From: Acinetobacter sp. ANC 7912
Lineage (GTDB): Bacteria > Pseudomonadota > Gammaproteobacteria > Pseudomonadales > Moraxellaceae
Length of the DNA: 64,000 nucleotides
Direction of reading: 5' to 3'
Assembly (NCBI RefSeq): GCF_039862785.1
Contig: NZ_CP156795.1
Span: forward strand, 434,001 to 498,000
Shown: in pieces, positions 1-7,919 of the stretch
How positions within the stretch are numbered: position 1 is the stretch's first letter
Layout of the letters: every line of letters begins with the position of its first letter
Made by a program: the position numbers and the translations under genes
Notes under the pieces: generated by a model
What the model was told of the DNA's origin: nothing
Databases searched by the model: none
The model's input: the letters and a program-made list of their open reading frames with translations, nothing else

Positions 1-419
1 CCAATCGCATGTAGGAACAGACTCGCTTTTGGCTGTAGATTTTCAGGCACGCCAAGTATCGGCAGTAGGAAAGGCAAGAACTGTAAAATCAGTCCGGCAA
101 TGATTCCCAAAATTAATGCCACCCAAAGTGACTGACGGGCGATCGTCGCAATCTTTTCTGGTGTACGGGCACCGTTGGCTTCTGCAACCAATGGTGTGGT
201 GGCAATCATGATGCCGCTAAACAGCAACATGATGGGAATCCATAAACCCACGCCAACCGCAATGGCGGCAAGATCAAGCGCAGACAGGTGGCCCGCCATA
301 ATGGTATCAATCAGGCCAAGCCCCGCCTGAGAAAACTGCGTGACCAGGATCGGTAACATCAGGGTAAAGAGTCGTTTTAATTCAAAGCGTACAGTTGTGG
401 CTGACGTAATATTCGACAC
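1..419 (-). CDS. abeM: MATE-family multidrug efflux transporter (AbeM/NorM type), N-terminal part
   Basis: The N-terminal 139 or so residues of a sodium- or proton-driven multidrug antiporter of the inner membrane; the rest lies beyond the left edge. A GTG start at 419 gives a protein beginning VSNITSATTVRFELKRLF. Hydrophobic helices follow, with the stretch GLIDTIMAGHLSALDLAAIA and then TTPLVAEANGA, both typical of MATE helices 1-2. From memory this resembles Acinetobacter AbeM closely. It points away from the window, and the small transporter gene behind it (460-927) has the same orientation. Family sure; the exact orthologue is likely. Confidence 0.85.
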   Translation of the reverse strand, partial: MSNITSATTVRFELKRLFTLMLPILVTQFSQAGLGLIDTIMAGHLSALDLAAIAVGVGLWIPIMLLFSGIMIATTPLVAEANGARTPEKIATIARQSLWVALILGIIAGLILQFLPFLLPILGVPENLQPKASLFLHAI

Positions 420-459
420 AAAAATTACTCATCTTTCATTATGTGCTTAGATATAAGGT

Positions 460-927
460 TTAGCGTTGTAAAGTGAGAAGCACACCAATAAAAATCACCA
501 CGCCACCCAGAAGACGTTGCCAGTTGAGTTGTATTTTTTCACTGCCGAGCCAGCCAAAATGATCGATGATCATCGACGTGACTAGTTGCCCGAAAATAAT
601 CAGGGCAGACAGGCTCAGCAGGCCAAGTTTGGGCGCACTGTAAATGCTCATGCTGATGGCATAAACCCCAAGAATACCACCTAGCCATAAATACCAAGGC
701 AATTGCGCAAAAGTGCTAAATCCCGGTTTATCGACTTGCTGAAAAAATACCAACACAGCGAGCACTATTGTACCAACCAGAAAAGAGAAAAGCGCGGCCT
801 GCAGCGGAGAATATAAAGATTCTCTAAGCTGGGTATTGATCCCGGTCTGAAAGCTCATGGCAATGCCTATACCCATCGCCAGGGGAATAAATAGCAGAAT
901 CTCGGGAGATATTTTCATTCTTAGCAT
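460..927 (-). CDS. DMT-superfamily small transporter (YdcZ/DUF606 type)
   Basis: A 155-residue inner-membrane protein with about five hydrophobic helices and short loops. The opening PLAMGIGIAMSFQTGINTQLR and the later ALIIFGQLVTSMIIDHFGWLG are characteristic of the YdcZ/DUF606 branch of the drug/metabolite transporters. This length is usual for the family, whose half-size members often act as dimers. ATG at 927 is used; an in-frame ATG three codons later (MKISPE) is equally possible because no strong ribosome site is seen. It lies about 40 bp upstream of the MATE gene on the same strand and may be cotranscribed with it. The substrate cannot be told. Confidence 0.75.
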   Translation of the reverse strand: MLRMKISPEILLFIPLAMGIGIAMSFQTGINTQLRESLYSPLQAALFSFLVGTIVLAVLVFFQQVDKPGFSTFAQLPWYLWLGGILGVYAISMSIYSAPKLGLLSLSALIIFGQLVTSMIIDHFGWLGSEKIQLNWQRLLGGVVIFIGVLLTLQR

Positions 928-1042
928 CTTGTTTTTGTTGGACTAAATTGAGTCTACTAGAAAGTGGACGAGATTTGCTGAGCTGGGTACTTTTGTCATG
1001 CTAAAATGCAACAAAATTCATCTGATATTCTGAGCACTGTCC

Positions 1043-2197
1043 TTGTCTGATCTAAACCCTGCTAATATCCCGCTGTCCTTGTATATCCACATGCCATGGT
1101 GCGTGCGTAAATGTCCTTACTGTGACTTTAACTCGCATGCGGTACCGGATGGAAAACTGTCTCTGGATCTAGAACAGGAATATCTACGTGCACTGGTAGA
1201 AGACTTTAAAACCCAAGTCGATTTCGCTCAAGAACGCCAGATTCATAGCGTATTTATCGGTGGGGGTACACCGTCGCTGATTTCGGCTCAAGGCTATCAA
1301 TGGCTGTTTGGAGAATTAAGGGCTTTAATTCCTTTTGAAGAAGGCTGTGAAATTACCCTGGAAGCTAATCCAGGGACTGTAGAGCATGATCCGTTTGCCG
1401 GTTATCTGGCTGCAGGAATTAATCGTCTATCACTTGGTGTACAGAGTTTTAATACCGAACATTTGCAAAAACTGGGTCGTATTCATAGTAATGAAGATGC
1501 GATCAACGCAATTCAGCATGCCAAAGAAGCCGGATTTCAGCGTATCAATGTCGATTTGATGCATGGACTGCCAGAACAGACACTGGAACAGGCACTAAAT
1601 GACTTGAAACTGGCAATTGAAAATGGCGCGACCCATATTTCTTGGTATCAGCTGACCATTGAACCGAATACAGTCTTTTTCCGTACTCAGCCAGTTTTGC
1701 CAAATGATGAAGTACTGGAAGCAATTCAGGAACAGGGCGAAGCCTATCTAAAAGCCAATGGTTTCGTAAATTATGAAGTCTCTGCTTGGCGTAAAGAGCT
1801 GCCCTCAGCACATAACCTGAATTACTGGCAATTTGGCGATTATCTGGCGATTGGGGCAGGGGCACATGGTAAAGTCACTCAAGCAGATGGCGTGTACCGT
1901 TACCAGAAAACCCGTTTGCCAAAAGACTATTTAGCCAAAGTTCCAGCTGAGCATTTGCAATTTAAACCGATTGCAGCAGAAGATATGCCGTTTGAATTTA
2001 TGATGAATGCGCTGCGTTTAAATGTGGGTGTTGATGTCAAACTCTATGCAGAACGCACAGGTCAAAGCTTGGATTCAATCAAGGAATTATTAAACTCACT
2101 GCGTCAGCGTAAATTGATGGTAGATGATCCTGAGCGTTTAGCTTGTACCGAGCAAGGCCATATCTTTTTGAATTCGGTGTTGGAAGAGTTTTTGTAA
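1043..2197 (+). CDS. hemW: HemW-type radical SAM haem chaperone (HemN-like)
   Basis: A 384-residue radical SAM protein with CVRKCPYCDF near residue 20, giving the CxxxCxxC iron-sulfur site, and GGGTPSL as the SAM-binding glycine motif. It lacks the fourth cysteine directly after the cluster that true HemN has (compare the gene at 10297). It carries the HNxxYW-type stretch AHNLNYWQFGDYLAIGAGAHG that marks HemW, a haem-binding protein that delivers haem to respiratory enzymes. The reading frame opens with TTG at 1043; an ATG at 1091 would lie in another frame, so the TTG is favoured. It is divergent from the transporter at 460-927. Confidence 0.85.
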   Translation: MSDLNPANIPLSLYIHMPWCVRKCPYCDFNSHAVPDGKLSLDLEQEYLRALVEDFKTQVDFAQERQIHSVFIGGGTPSLISAQGYQWLFGELRALIPFEEGCEITLEANPGTVEHDPFAGYLAAGINRLSLGVQSFNTEHLQKLGRIHSNEDAINAIQHAKEAGFQRINVDLMHGLPEQTLEQALNDLKLAIENGATHISWYQLTIEPNTVFFRTQPVLPNDEVLEAIQEQGEAYLKANGFVNYEVSAWRKELPSAHNLNYWQFGDYLAIGAGAHGKVTQADGVYRYQKTRLPKDYLAKVPAEHLQFKPIAAEDMPFEFMMNALRLNVGVDVKLYAERTGQSLDSIKELLNSLRQRKLMVDDPERLACTEQGHIFLNSVLEEFL

Positions 2198-2200
2198 GGC

Positions 2201-3172
2201 TTAATTTTGTATTTTAACTCGATGTAAATGAGCTGTTCGTTGACCTTTATCTCCTACTGCGAAAAGGATATTTAATTCGTTCCTAACTCCGTCGATCGCT
2301 AAGCCTTCGGGTTCCCAATGACTTGAATTGCCTGCGGATTTAGCTTCTTTTAGACCAAGATGAAAATTATTGATTTTTTGAATAATTTTACCTGACAGAT
2401 TATACACGTATAAGTGTTTAGGTAATAAATTCCCTCTACCACTTAGTATATAAACATATTTACCATCTGTAGTTAGGGCTTGAAATGGGCGATCATCTTT
2501 AGTAAAAGTTGGATCAACCTCCCATTCATGATCAAACCCAGAAGTAATATTAGTGCGATTTTTGATCTTTGGAAGTGAATAGATTCGTATAATATTAGTT
2601 TTGCCTTTCTTGCCTCTTACTACCATAATTTTTCCATCAGGCGAAATAGAAGGCATTGTATTTAAATTCTTATTATATTTTTCATCAAAGACTTTGATAA
2701 TTTTGGTTTGCTCAGGTAGTGCGTTAGGCTTATAAGTGAATTGAATAATATGCCAACCTTTATTCTTTACACCTGGTCCACTAGAACTATATAGAGATCC
2801 AGAAACAGGATCTATTGTAATTCCTTGATGTCCGATCAAATCTGAAGGAAGTTGGTTATCTGAAGCTGTCCATTGTTTGGTTTTATCATTTATTTTAAAA
2901 CAGTTTATTGCCCCTTTTTCAGGTTTACCAGTAACGTGTAATGTATAAAGTGTCTTATGTTTAGAATCAATCGCCATACCTTGAACAACATTGTTTTTGC
3001 CAGCACCCTTCCTTAATAAAATTATAGGTTTACTTGAGTTTTCAGTAGCTAAACTAGAAAAAAATGTTGGTTTTTGTTCGAGATAATTTTGATTAAGAGG
3101 AATAGCCATGGTTTCTAATGAAACTAATAAAATGCTTGTACAAAAAGTTAAGCCAACTAAAGTCTTCATCAT
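2201..3172 (-). CDS. Secreted beta-propeller-like protein of unknown function
   Basis: A 323-residue protein that I do not recognise with certainty. Residues 1-23 form a signal peptide (MMKTLVGLTFCTSILLVSLE, cleavage near AMA/IP). The mature part has repeated blades of the type QGMAIDSKHKTLYTLHVTG, HQGITIDPVSGSLYSSSG and EPEGLAIDGVRNELNILFAVGD, spaced about 50-60 residues apart, as in five- to six-bladed propellers. Class III bacteriocin (helveticin J-like) and phytase-esterase-like propellers share this look, so either is possible. The gene is visibly richer in A+T and in Lys/Asn/Ile codons than hemW beside it, suggesting recent acquisition. It converges on hemW with 3 bp between the stop codons. 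Confidence 0.5.
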   Translation of the reverse strand: MMKTLVGLTFCTSILLVSLETMAIPLNQNYLEQKPTFFSSLATENSSKPIILLRKGAGKNNVVQGMAIDSKHKTLYTLHVTGKPEKGAINCFKINDKTKQWTASDNQLPSDLIGHQGITIDPVSGSLYSSSGPGVKNKGWHIIQFTYKPNALPEQTKIIKVFDEKYNKNLNTMPSISPDGKIMVVRGKKGKTNIIRIYSLPKIKNRTNITSGFDHEWEVDPTFTKDDRPFQALTTDGKYVYILSGRGNLLPKHLYVYNLSGKIIQKINNFHLGLKEAKSAGNSSHWEPEGLAIDGVRNELNILFAVGDKGQRTAHLHRVKIQN

Positions 3173-3271
3173 AGGAAAATCTCGAAACTAATTTTTTTCT
3201 GATTGTAATTGATCCATATCTTTTTTTATTTCAAAAATCATTAATTTCAAATAAATAGATCACTAAAGTAA

Positions 3272-3303
3272 TACTAAAAGAGTGCAGAAGCACTCTTTTA
3301 GTA
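3272..3303 (-). terminator. Rho-independent terminator, perfect 14-bp stem
   Basis: TACTAAAAGAGTGC and GCACTCTTTTAGTA pair perfectly around a 4-base AGAA loop. The structure lies just downstream of the His/Lys-rich gene and upstream of the propeller gene. Both sides are A/T-rich, so it may work in either direction. Confidence 0.75.
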
Positions 3304-3327
3304 TTTAGCATTTTTATAATTTAAAAA

Positions 3328-3610
3328 TTAACGATGCTTAGGTGGTATTTTGTGCATTGGACCATTATGGTGGTGCTTATTAAAGATGCCTTTATGGTCT
3401 TTCTTATCAAATTTATGATGCACATCATGTTTGTTGAAACGTGGTTTTGGCGGTGCTTTATGGAAGCCACCTTTATGCGGCATTGGCTTATGATCAAAAT
3501 GCGCTGCATGTGGTGGAACATGATGTTTATGACTTGGTGCAGCCATTGCCGACATTGTTGCAGTTGCAGTAATCAAACCAATCATTAATCCAGAAATCAG
3601 CTTTTTTCAT
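3328..3610 (-). pseudogene. His/Lys/Pro-rich small secreted protein, frameshifted in the signal peptide
   Basis: From ATG 3608-3610 the start reads ATG followed by six A and then GCTG, and this frame does not enter the body of the gene. With one A fewer it would read MKKLISGLMIGLITATATMS and run on in frame into AMAAPSHKHH, a textbook signal peptide. The body (3328-3585) is an 85-residue open frame starting at an internal ATG, rich in His, Lys, Pro and Phe (HKHHVPPHAAHFDHK, HHKFDKKDHKG), as in small periplasmic metal-binding proteins of Acinetobacter. Either the gene is broken by a one-base gain in a poly-A run, or it is expressed from slippage or the internal start, or this is a base-calling error. 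Confidence 0.6.
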
Positions 3611-3876
3611 CGTCTTTATACTCTATGAATTTCAATGGGTTCATCATAGAGGGAGGTGGTGGAGAGACTATGAAGCGATCGATAGTGCTTTTGTAAACTA
3701 AAAAGTTTTTTATTATTTAGTTTTTAAATTTTTGAAAAATAATATTTATTATAGTTTTATTGTCGCTTAAAGATCTAAATTTTGTTTTTAAAATCATCAA
3801 AAATCTTCTTAATTTCTCCATGTTTTTACAAAGCTAAAATTAAAACAGAAAATGATGAAGAAAATTTTAAAGTCAT
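3611..3876. other. A+T-rich intergenic region between the His-rich gene and the cold-shock gene
   Basis: About 270 bp with no convincing coding frame on either strand. It must hold the promoter of the His/Lys-rich gene (minus strand). I see only A/T runs and no clear operator. Confidence 0.5.
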
Positions 3877-3907
3877 AAAAAAAGCACCCTGAATGGATGC
3901 TTTTTTG
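3877..3907 (-). terminator. Terminator of the cold-shock gene
   Basis: AAAAAAGCA and TGCTTTTTT form an A/U-rich stem around an imperfect CCCTGAATGGA top, about 15 bp beyond the csp stop codon. Confidence 0.65.
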
Positions 3908-3921
3908 AATCTCAGAATCGA

Positions 3922-4131
3922 TTAGATCGCTGTGATTTGAGTCGCTGTAGGACCTTTTTGGCCTTGAGCTACGATGAAAGACACTTTTTGGCCTTCAGCT
4001 AAAGTTTTGAAACCTGAACCTTGGATTTCGCTGAAGTGAGCAAAAACGTCTGGACCGTTGTCTTGTTGAATGAAGCCAAAACCTTTAGTTTCGTTAAACC
4101 ACTTTACGGTACCGGTAACTGTATTAGACAT
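3922..4131 (-). CDS. cspA: Cold-shock protein, CspA family
   Basis: A 69-residue single-domain OB-fold RNA/ssDNA chaperone. It has the two RNA-binding motifs of the family: KGFGFI (RNP1) and DVFAHFS (RNP2), preceded by [13 protein letters not shown]. Length is standard. The next upstream gene on this strand is far off, so the leader may be long, as is usual for csp mRNAs with temperature-dependent folding. The ribosome site is a modest AGGTT. Which of the several Acinetobacter csp paralogues this is cannot be decided from the sequence. Confidence 0.93.
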   Translation of the reverse strand: MSNTVTGTVKWFNETKGFGFIQQDNGPDVFAHFSEIQGSGFKTLAEGQKVSFIVAQGQKGPTATQITAI

Positions 4132-4435
4132 AATGTAACCTATTGAGTTTTATTAATTTCTAGTCAGATATATGAAATGACTAATGTGTAACTTTGAAAA
4201 ATAGACTGGATGGAGCTTGGATCTATAAAAACGGAGGTTTATGACTAAAACTGCGATACTTAAAGAAGACTAACCAAAACAAGAATTTTTCTAGTTGAGA
4301 ACCATCATACCTTTAATCTGCAGATATTCAAGCTGAATCTGGCTATTATTTTTTATGCAGTTGAAATTATGGGAAATAAAATTGTAGAAAAAAACAGCAA
4401 AATAGAAAATCAACAGCTTATTCATACCTAATAAA
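4132..4435 (-). promoter_or_regulatory. Upstream region of the cold-shock gene (promoter and probable long 5' UTR)
   Basis: About 300 bp with no supportable gene. It is A+T-rich and is the only place the csp promoter can be. I could not identify a cold-box element with confidence. Confidence 0.4.
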
Positions 4436-4457
4436 AAAGAGCGCCGTAGCGCTCTTT
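4436..4457 (-). terminator. Terminator of the acyl-CoA dehydrogenase gene
   Basis: AAAGAGCGC, loop CGTA, GCGCTCTTT: a perfect 9-bp stem about 20 bp beyond the stop codon at 4480. Confidence 0.8.
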
Positions 4458-4479
4458 GGTTTTCTAGATGGCTAGAAAA

Positions 4480-6303
4480 TTAGTAGTCGAAGCTAAAGTG
4501 CTCTGGTGCCAGTGAAGTCATCGTTTTAGAAGGATTTACCATCGCTTCAGCATGACCTTGGGCACGAGGCAGCATGCGCTCGAAGTAGAAGTCTGCAGTC
4601 TTAATTTTCGCTTTGTAGAACTCAGGAACTTCAGCACCGTCACCTGCAGCCAGTTTCGCAGAAGCAACTGCAGCCTGTTGTGCCCAGAAGTACGCCATCA
4701 TTACGTAACCCGAGAACATCAGGAAGTCTACAGAAGCAGAAGACACGATGTCGCGGTCTTTACGTGCTGCCAGCATGATACGGACAGTCAGTGCATTCCA
4801 CTGTGCACACAGCTTGGTCAGATCCCATGCAAAACGGCGCATGTATTTGTTGCGCGCATGCTGACCACAGAATTTCAGGATTTCAGCAGTGTAGTCGCGT
4901 ACTACTTTGCCTTTCGAAGTCAGCAACACTTTACGGCCGATCAGATCCAGTGCCTGAACGCCAGTTGTACCTTCGTACAGGGTAGAGATACGTGAGTCAC
5001 GTACGATCTGTTCCATACCCCATTCTTTGATGTAACCGTGGCCACCATACACCTGCATACCATGGTTTGCAGCTTCATAACCCATTTCAGTCAGGAAGCC
5101 TTTCAGGATAGGAGTATAGAAACCAAGATGGTCATCGTGCTCTTCAAATGCCGCTGTATCGCCACGTACCAGTGCATCGTTCATCTTGTCGGCAATCTTT
5201 GCTGCATGATAGATCATTGAGCGACCACCTTCAGCAATAGCTTTTTGCGTTAGCAGCATACGGCGTACGTCAGCATGGTGAATGATCGCATCTGCCACTT
5301 TATCTGGATCTTTCTTGCCAGACAGGGCACGCATGGACATACGTTCTTTAGCATAAGGCAGGGCACCTTGGAATGATAGCTCAGCGTGACAGATACCCTG
5401 AATCGCGGTACCGATACGTGCAGTGTTCATGAAGGTGAACATAGCGTGCAGGCCTTTGTGCTTTTCACCAATCAGGTAACCGACGGCGTTGTCAAAGTTC
5501 AGTACCGCAGTTGCAGAAGCGCGGATCCCCATTTTGTGTTCGATCGACCCACAAGTCACAGGGTTGCGTTCGCCTACACCGCCATCAGCAGATGGCAGGA
5601 ATTTCGGTACGATAAACAGGGAAATACCCTTAGTACCTGCAGGTGCATCTGGAAGACGCGCCAGAACGATGTGAATGATATTTTCAGTCAGATCGTGTTC
5701 GCCGGCAGAGATAAAGATCTTAGTACCAGAAATCGCGTAAGTACCATCTGAATTTGGTTCTGCTTTGGTTTTCACCTGACCCAAGTCAGTACCACACTGT
5801 GGCTCAGTCAGACACATCGTACCCGACCAGGTGCCTGCAACCAGATGCGGTAGATATGTATTCTTTTGCTCTTCTGAACCAAACTGCATGATGGTGTTAA
5901 TACAGCCTACGCTTAGGCCTGGATACATCTGGAATGACCAGTTGGCTGTACCCATCATTTCAGATTTGATCAGGTTCAAAGACATTGGCAGGTTCTGACC
6001 ACCAAATTCTTCAGGATAAGACAGACCTTGCCAGCCGCCTTGTACGAACTGGTCGTATGCTTCTTTAAAGCCTTTTGGTGTTCTGACTTCGCCATTTTCA
6101 AAATGACAGCCTTCCTCGTCACCTGTCTGGTTAATTGGAGAAAGTACGTTTTCACAGAAATCTGCAGCACCTTCCAGAATCATGTCGACGGTGTCGGCAT
6201 CGGCATATTCACCATTCGACAGCGTCTTGTAGTGTGCAGGGTAGTCAAGCACTTCATTCATAAGGAAGCGAATGTCGTGTAACGGGGCTTTATATGCTGG
6301 CAT
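4480..6303 (-). CDS. Long-form acyl-CoA dehydrogenase with C-terminal extension (DmdC-like)
   Basis: A 607-residue flavoprotein dehydrogenating acyl-CoA thioesters at the alpha-beta bond. It has an N-terminal helical cap (MPAYKAPLHDIRFLMNEVLD), the central beta domain with CLTEPQCGTDLGQVKTKA, and the C-terminal helical domain with QVYGGHGYIKEWGMEQIVRD and LYEGTTGVQALDLIGRK, where E of YEGTTG is the expected catalytic base. About 130 extra residues at the end fit the long 3-methylmercaptopropionyl-CoA/FadE-like subgroup. An AGGA ribosome site lies before ATG 6303. It is transcribed alone between terminators. The physiological substrate is unknown; medium/long-chain fatty acyl-CoA is likely. 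Confidence 0.88.
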   Translation of the reverse strand: MPAYKAPLHDIRFLMNEVLDYPAHYKTLSNGEYADADTVDMILEGAADFCENVLSPINQTGDEEGCHFENGEVRTPKGFKEAYDQFVQGGWQGLSYPEEFGGQNLPMSLNLIKSEMMGTANWSFQMYPGLSVGCINTIMQFGSEEQKNTYLPHLVAGTWSGTMCLTEPQCGTDLGQVKTKAEPNSDGTYAISGTKIFISAGEHDLTENIIHIVLARLPDAPAGTKGISLFIVPKFLPSADGGVGERNPVTCGSIEHKMGIRASATAVLNFDNAVGYLIGEKHKGLHAMFTFMNTARIGTAIQGICHAELSFQGALPYAKERMSMRALSGKKDPDKVADAIIHHADVRRMLLTQKAIAEGGRSMIYHAAKIADKMNDALVRGDTAAFEEHDDHLGFYTPILKGFLTEMGYEAANHGMQVYGGHGYIKEWGMEQIVRDSRISTLYEGTTGVQALDLIGRKVLLTSKGKVVRDYTAEILKFCGQHARNKYMRRFAWDLTKLCAQWNALTVRIMLAARKDRDIVSSASVDFLMFSGYVMMAYFWAQQAAVASAKLAAGDGAEVPEFYKAKIKTADFYFERMLPRAQGHAEAMVNPSKTMTSLAPEHFSFDY

Positions 6304-6640
6304 GCGTTTAATCCTGATTAAAATTGTTTTGGATTATCTGTATTGATTCTTTGATTATTCACATTGCAAATAAAAATACATTGATAAGGCAAGCGAATAA
6401 AAATGTCAGAAAGGCGAATTGAATCGATGCAAAAGTCAGGCAATTCAAGTTAAAGGTTATTCTTGCTCAAGACTTTTAAAAATATAAAAAATGCTTATTT
6501 ACAATGAATTTATCGAAATATTATAGATTTTGTCTAGCCATTATTTTGCTGGAACTGTACACAAATATTATTATTGAATAACGAATCATAAACTTGTCAC
6601 TAAATCCAATTTTTAAAGATAAAGGCTGCTTTTTGTCGGA
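6304..6640 (-). promoter_or_regulatory. Upstream region of the acyl-CoA dehydrogenase gene
   Basis: About 340 bp of A+T-rich DNA with no coding frame that I can support. It must carry the promoter of the 4480-6303 gene. No clear palindrome or repeat was found. Confidence 0.4.
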
Positions 6641-6646
6641 AAATAA

Positions 6647-6668
6647 AAGAGTCTCCGTAGAGACTCTT
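6647..6668 (-). terminator. Terminator of aroE
   Basis: AAGAGTCTC, loop CGTA, GAGACTCTT: a perfect 9-bp stem followed on the minus strand by T-rich sequence, about 25 bp beyond the aroE stop. Confidence 0.8.
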
Positions 6669-6693
6669 CAGGATGTAATCAGCTCAATATCGC

Positions 6694-7482
6694 TTAGAGG
6701 AAATCTTTCAGTTCTGGTTTAACCCCATTCCAGATCGAGAAGGACTCAATCGCCTGACCGACCAGCATGCCGAAACCTTCTGAGGTTGGTACACCACGCG
6801 CTTTAGCCTGATCCAGGAAAGTCGATGGTTTGCCATACACCATTTCATAGGCGTGTTTGAATTGCAGGGCTTCTGGCAGGATTAAGGCATCACCGCTCAG
6901 GCTGGCAGAGGTCGCATTGATGACAATGTCGAAATCCCCAGCCAGATCCGTTAGTGCAATTGCTTGCAGTTCAGCTTGAGGCACCGCATCTTTTAAGTCA
7001 GAAATTAACTGTTCAGCACGAGCCAAGGTACGATTCGCAATGACAATTTTTTTTGCACCCGCCTGTACTAGGGGGTAGATCACGCCACGTGTCGCGCCAC
7101 CAGCACCAATAATCAGAAGATCGGTATTTTCCAGATTCCAGTCTAATGCACGAATCGCTTCGACTAGACCTTGGCCATCAGTATTGTCGCCATACAAGAC
7201 GCCATTTTCCATCCATAGCGTATTCACAGCACCAGCAATACGGGCACGTTCGGTCAGTACCTGGCATAGGGCATAGGCCTGTTCTTTAAACGGCACGGTG
7301 ACATTCATGCCAACACCACCTTGGGCAAAGAATTCCTTGATATTGGCTTCAAAGCCATCCAGCGGCGCCAAACGTTTACTATAGATGAGATCGATGCCAG
7401 TTTTGGCAGCAAAGGCGTGATGTAATTCTGGAGAACGTGATTGTTCAATTGGGTTGCCAACCACAGCAAATTGTTTGCTCAT
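6694..7482 (-). CDS. aroE: Shikimate dehydrogenase (NADP)
   Basis: Reduces 3-dehydroshikimate to shikimate in aromatic amino-acid synthesis. The motif SRSPELHHAFAA binds shikimate, GMNVTVPFKE carries the catalytic lysine, and GAGGATRGVIYPL is the NADP-binding loop, followed by NRTLARAE, the usual NADP-specificity stretch. I start it at ATG 7482 (MSKQFAVVGNPIEQSRSP), which gives 262 residues. The frame is open a further 11 codons upstream, but those codons have no family character. The small membrane gene at 7586 lies upstream on the same strand. AroE is commonly near hemF in Acinetobacter; here an IS30 element separates them. Confidence 0.93.
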   Translation of the reverse strand: MSKQFAVVGNPIEQSRSPELHHAFAAKTGIDLIYSKRLAPLDGFEANIKEFFAQGGVGMNVTVPFKEQAYALCQVLTERARIAGAVNTLWMENGVLYGDNTDGQGLVEAIRALDWNLENTDLLIIGAGGATRGVIYPLVQAGAKKIVIANRTLARAEQLISDLKDAVPQAELQAIALTDLAGDFDIVINATSASLSGDALILPEALQFKHAYEMVYGKPSTFLDQAKARGVPTSEGFGMLVGQAIESFSIWNGVKPELKDFL

Positions 7483-7585
7483 TTCACAGTGTCCACGTGC
7501 TGAAATGCTCAACAATATACGTGAAAATTGCTACGGACTAAAGCTGTGAGTGACTGAAGTGAGTGAGACTATCTTTTGAATTATT

Positions 7586-7792
7586 TTAGGAATTACAGGT
7601 TTTAATAATACGTTCAGTCAATAAAAGTGAACCACTAAAAATTACACCAAGCAAAGTCAGTACACTAACACTGATGGCCAAACTGTCCAGCATTAAATCT
7701 TTAGTCATAAAAGTCATAGCAATCGCACTCACAGTAGCCGCCAGACATGCCCATAACACCAGCACCTGAGTATTGAAACGTCGTAAGTACAT
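7586..7792 (-). CDS. Small two-helix membrane protein, unknown function
   Basis: A 68-residue protein with two hydrophobic helices, about residues 9-29 (VLVLWACLAATVSAIAMTF) and 36-57 (SLAISVSVLTLLGVIFSGSL), joined by the short polar turn MTKDLML. I recognise no family. It lies about 100 bp upstream of aroE on the same strand, with the IS30 element just upstream of it, so its promoter region (7793-7919) abuts the insertion. Confidence 0.55.
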   Translation of the reverse strand: MYLRRFNTQVLVLWACLAATVSAIAMTFMTKDLMLDSLAISVSVLTLLGVIFSGSLLLTERIIKTCNS

Positions 7793-7919
7793 AAAATTCC
7801 CTTCTGTTTTTGATATTCCACTATACAGGAGTAGTGGTTTAGGTGTGAGGACATTTGTGCTAATTCTTATGTTGAAACGTTTCTAAATATTTTTCCAAAT
7901 TTTCATTTTTATTGAAGGC

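Noticed and set aside
3334..3588. 84-codon plus-strand frame rich in Met and Trp
   Set aside because: It is the antisense of the His-rich gene; His codons read as Met/Trp on the other strand.
5386..5751. 121-codon plus-strand frame inside the acyl-CoA dehydrogenase
   Set aside because: It is fully antisense to a gene with all family motifs and has no ribosome site or recognisable content.
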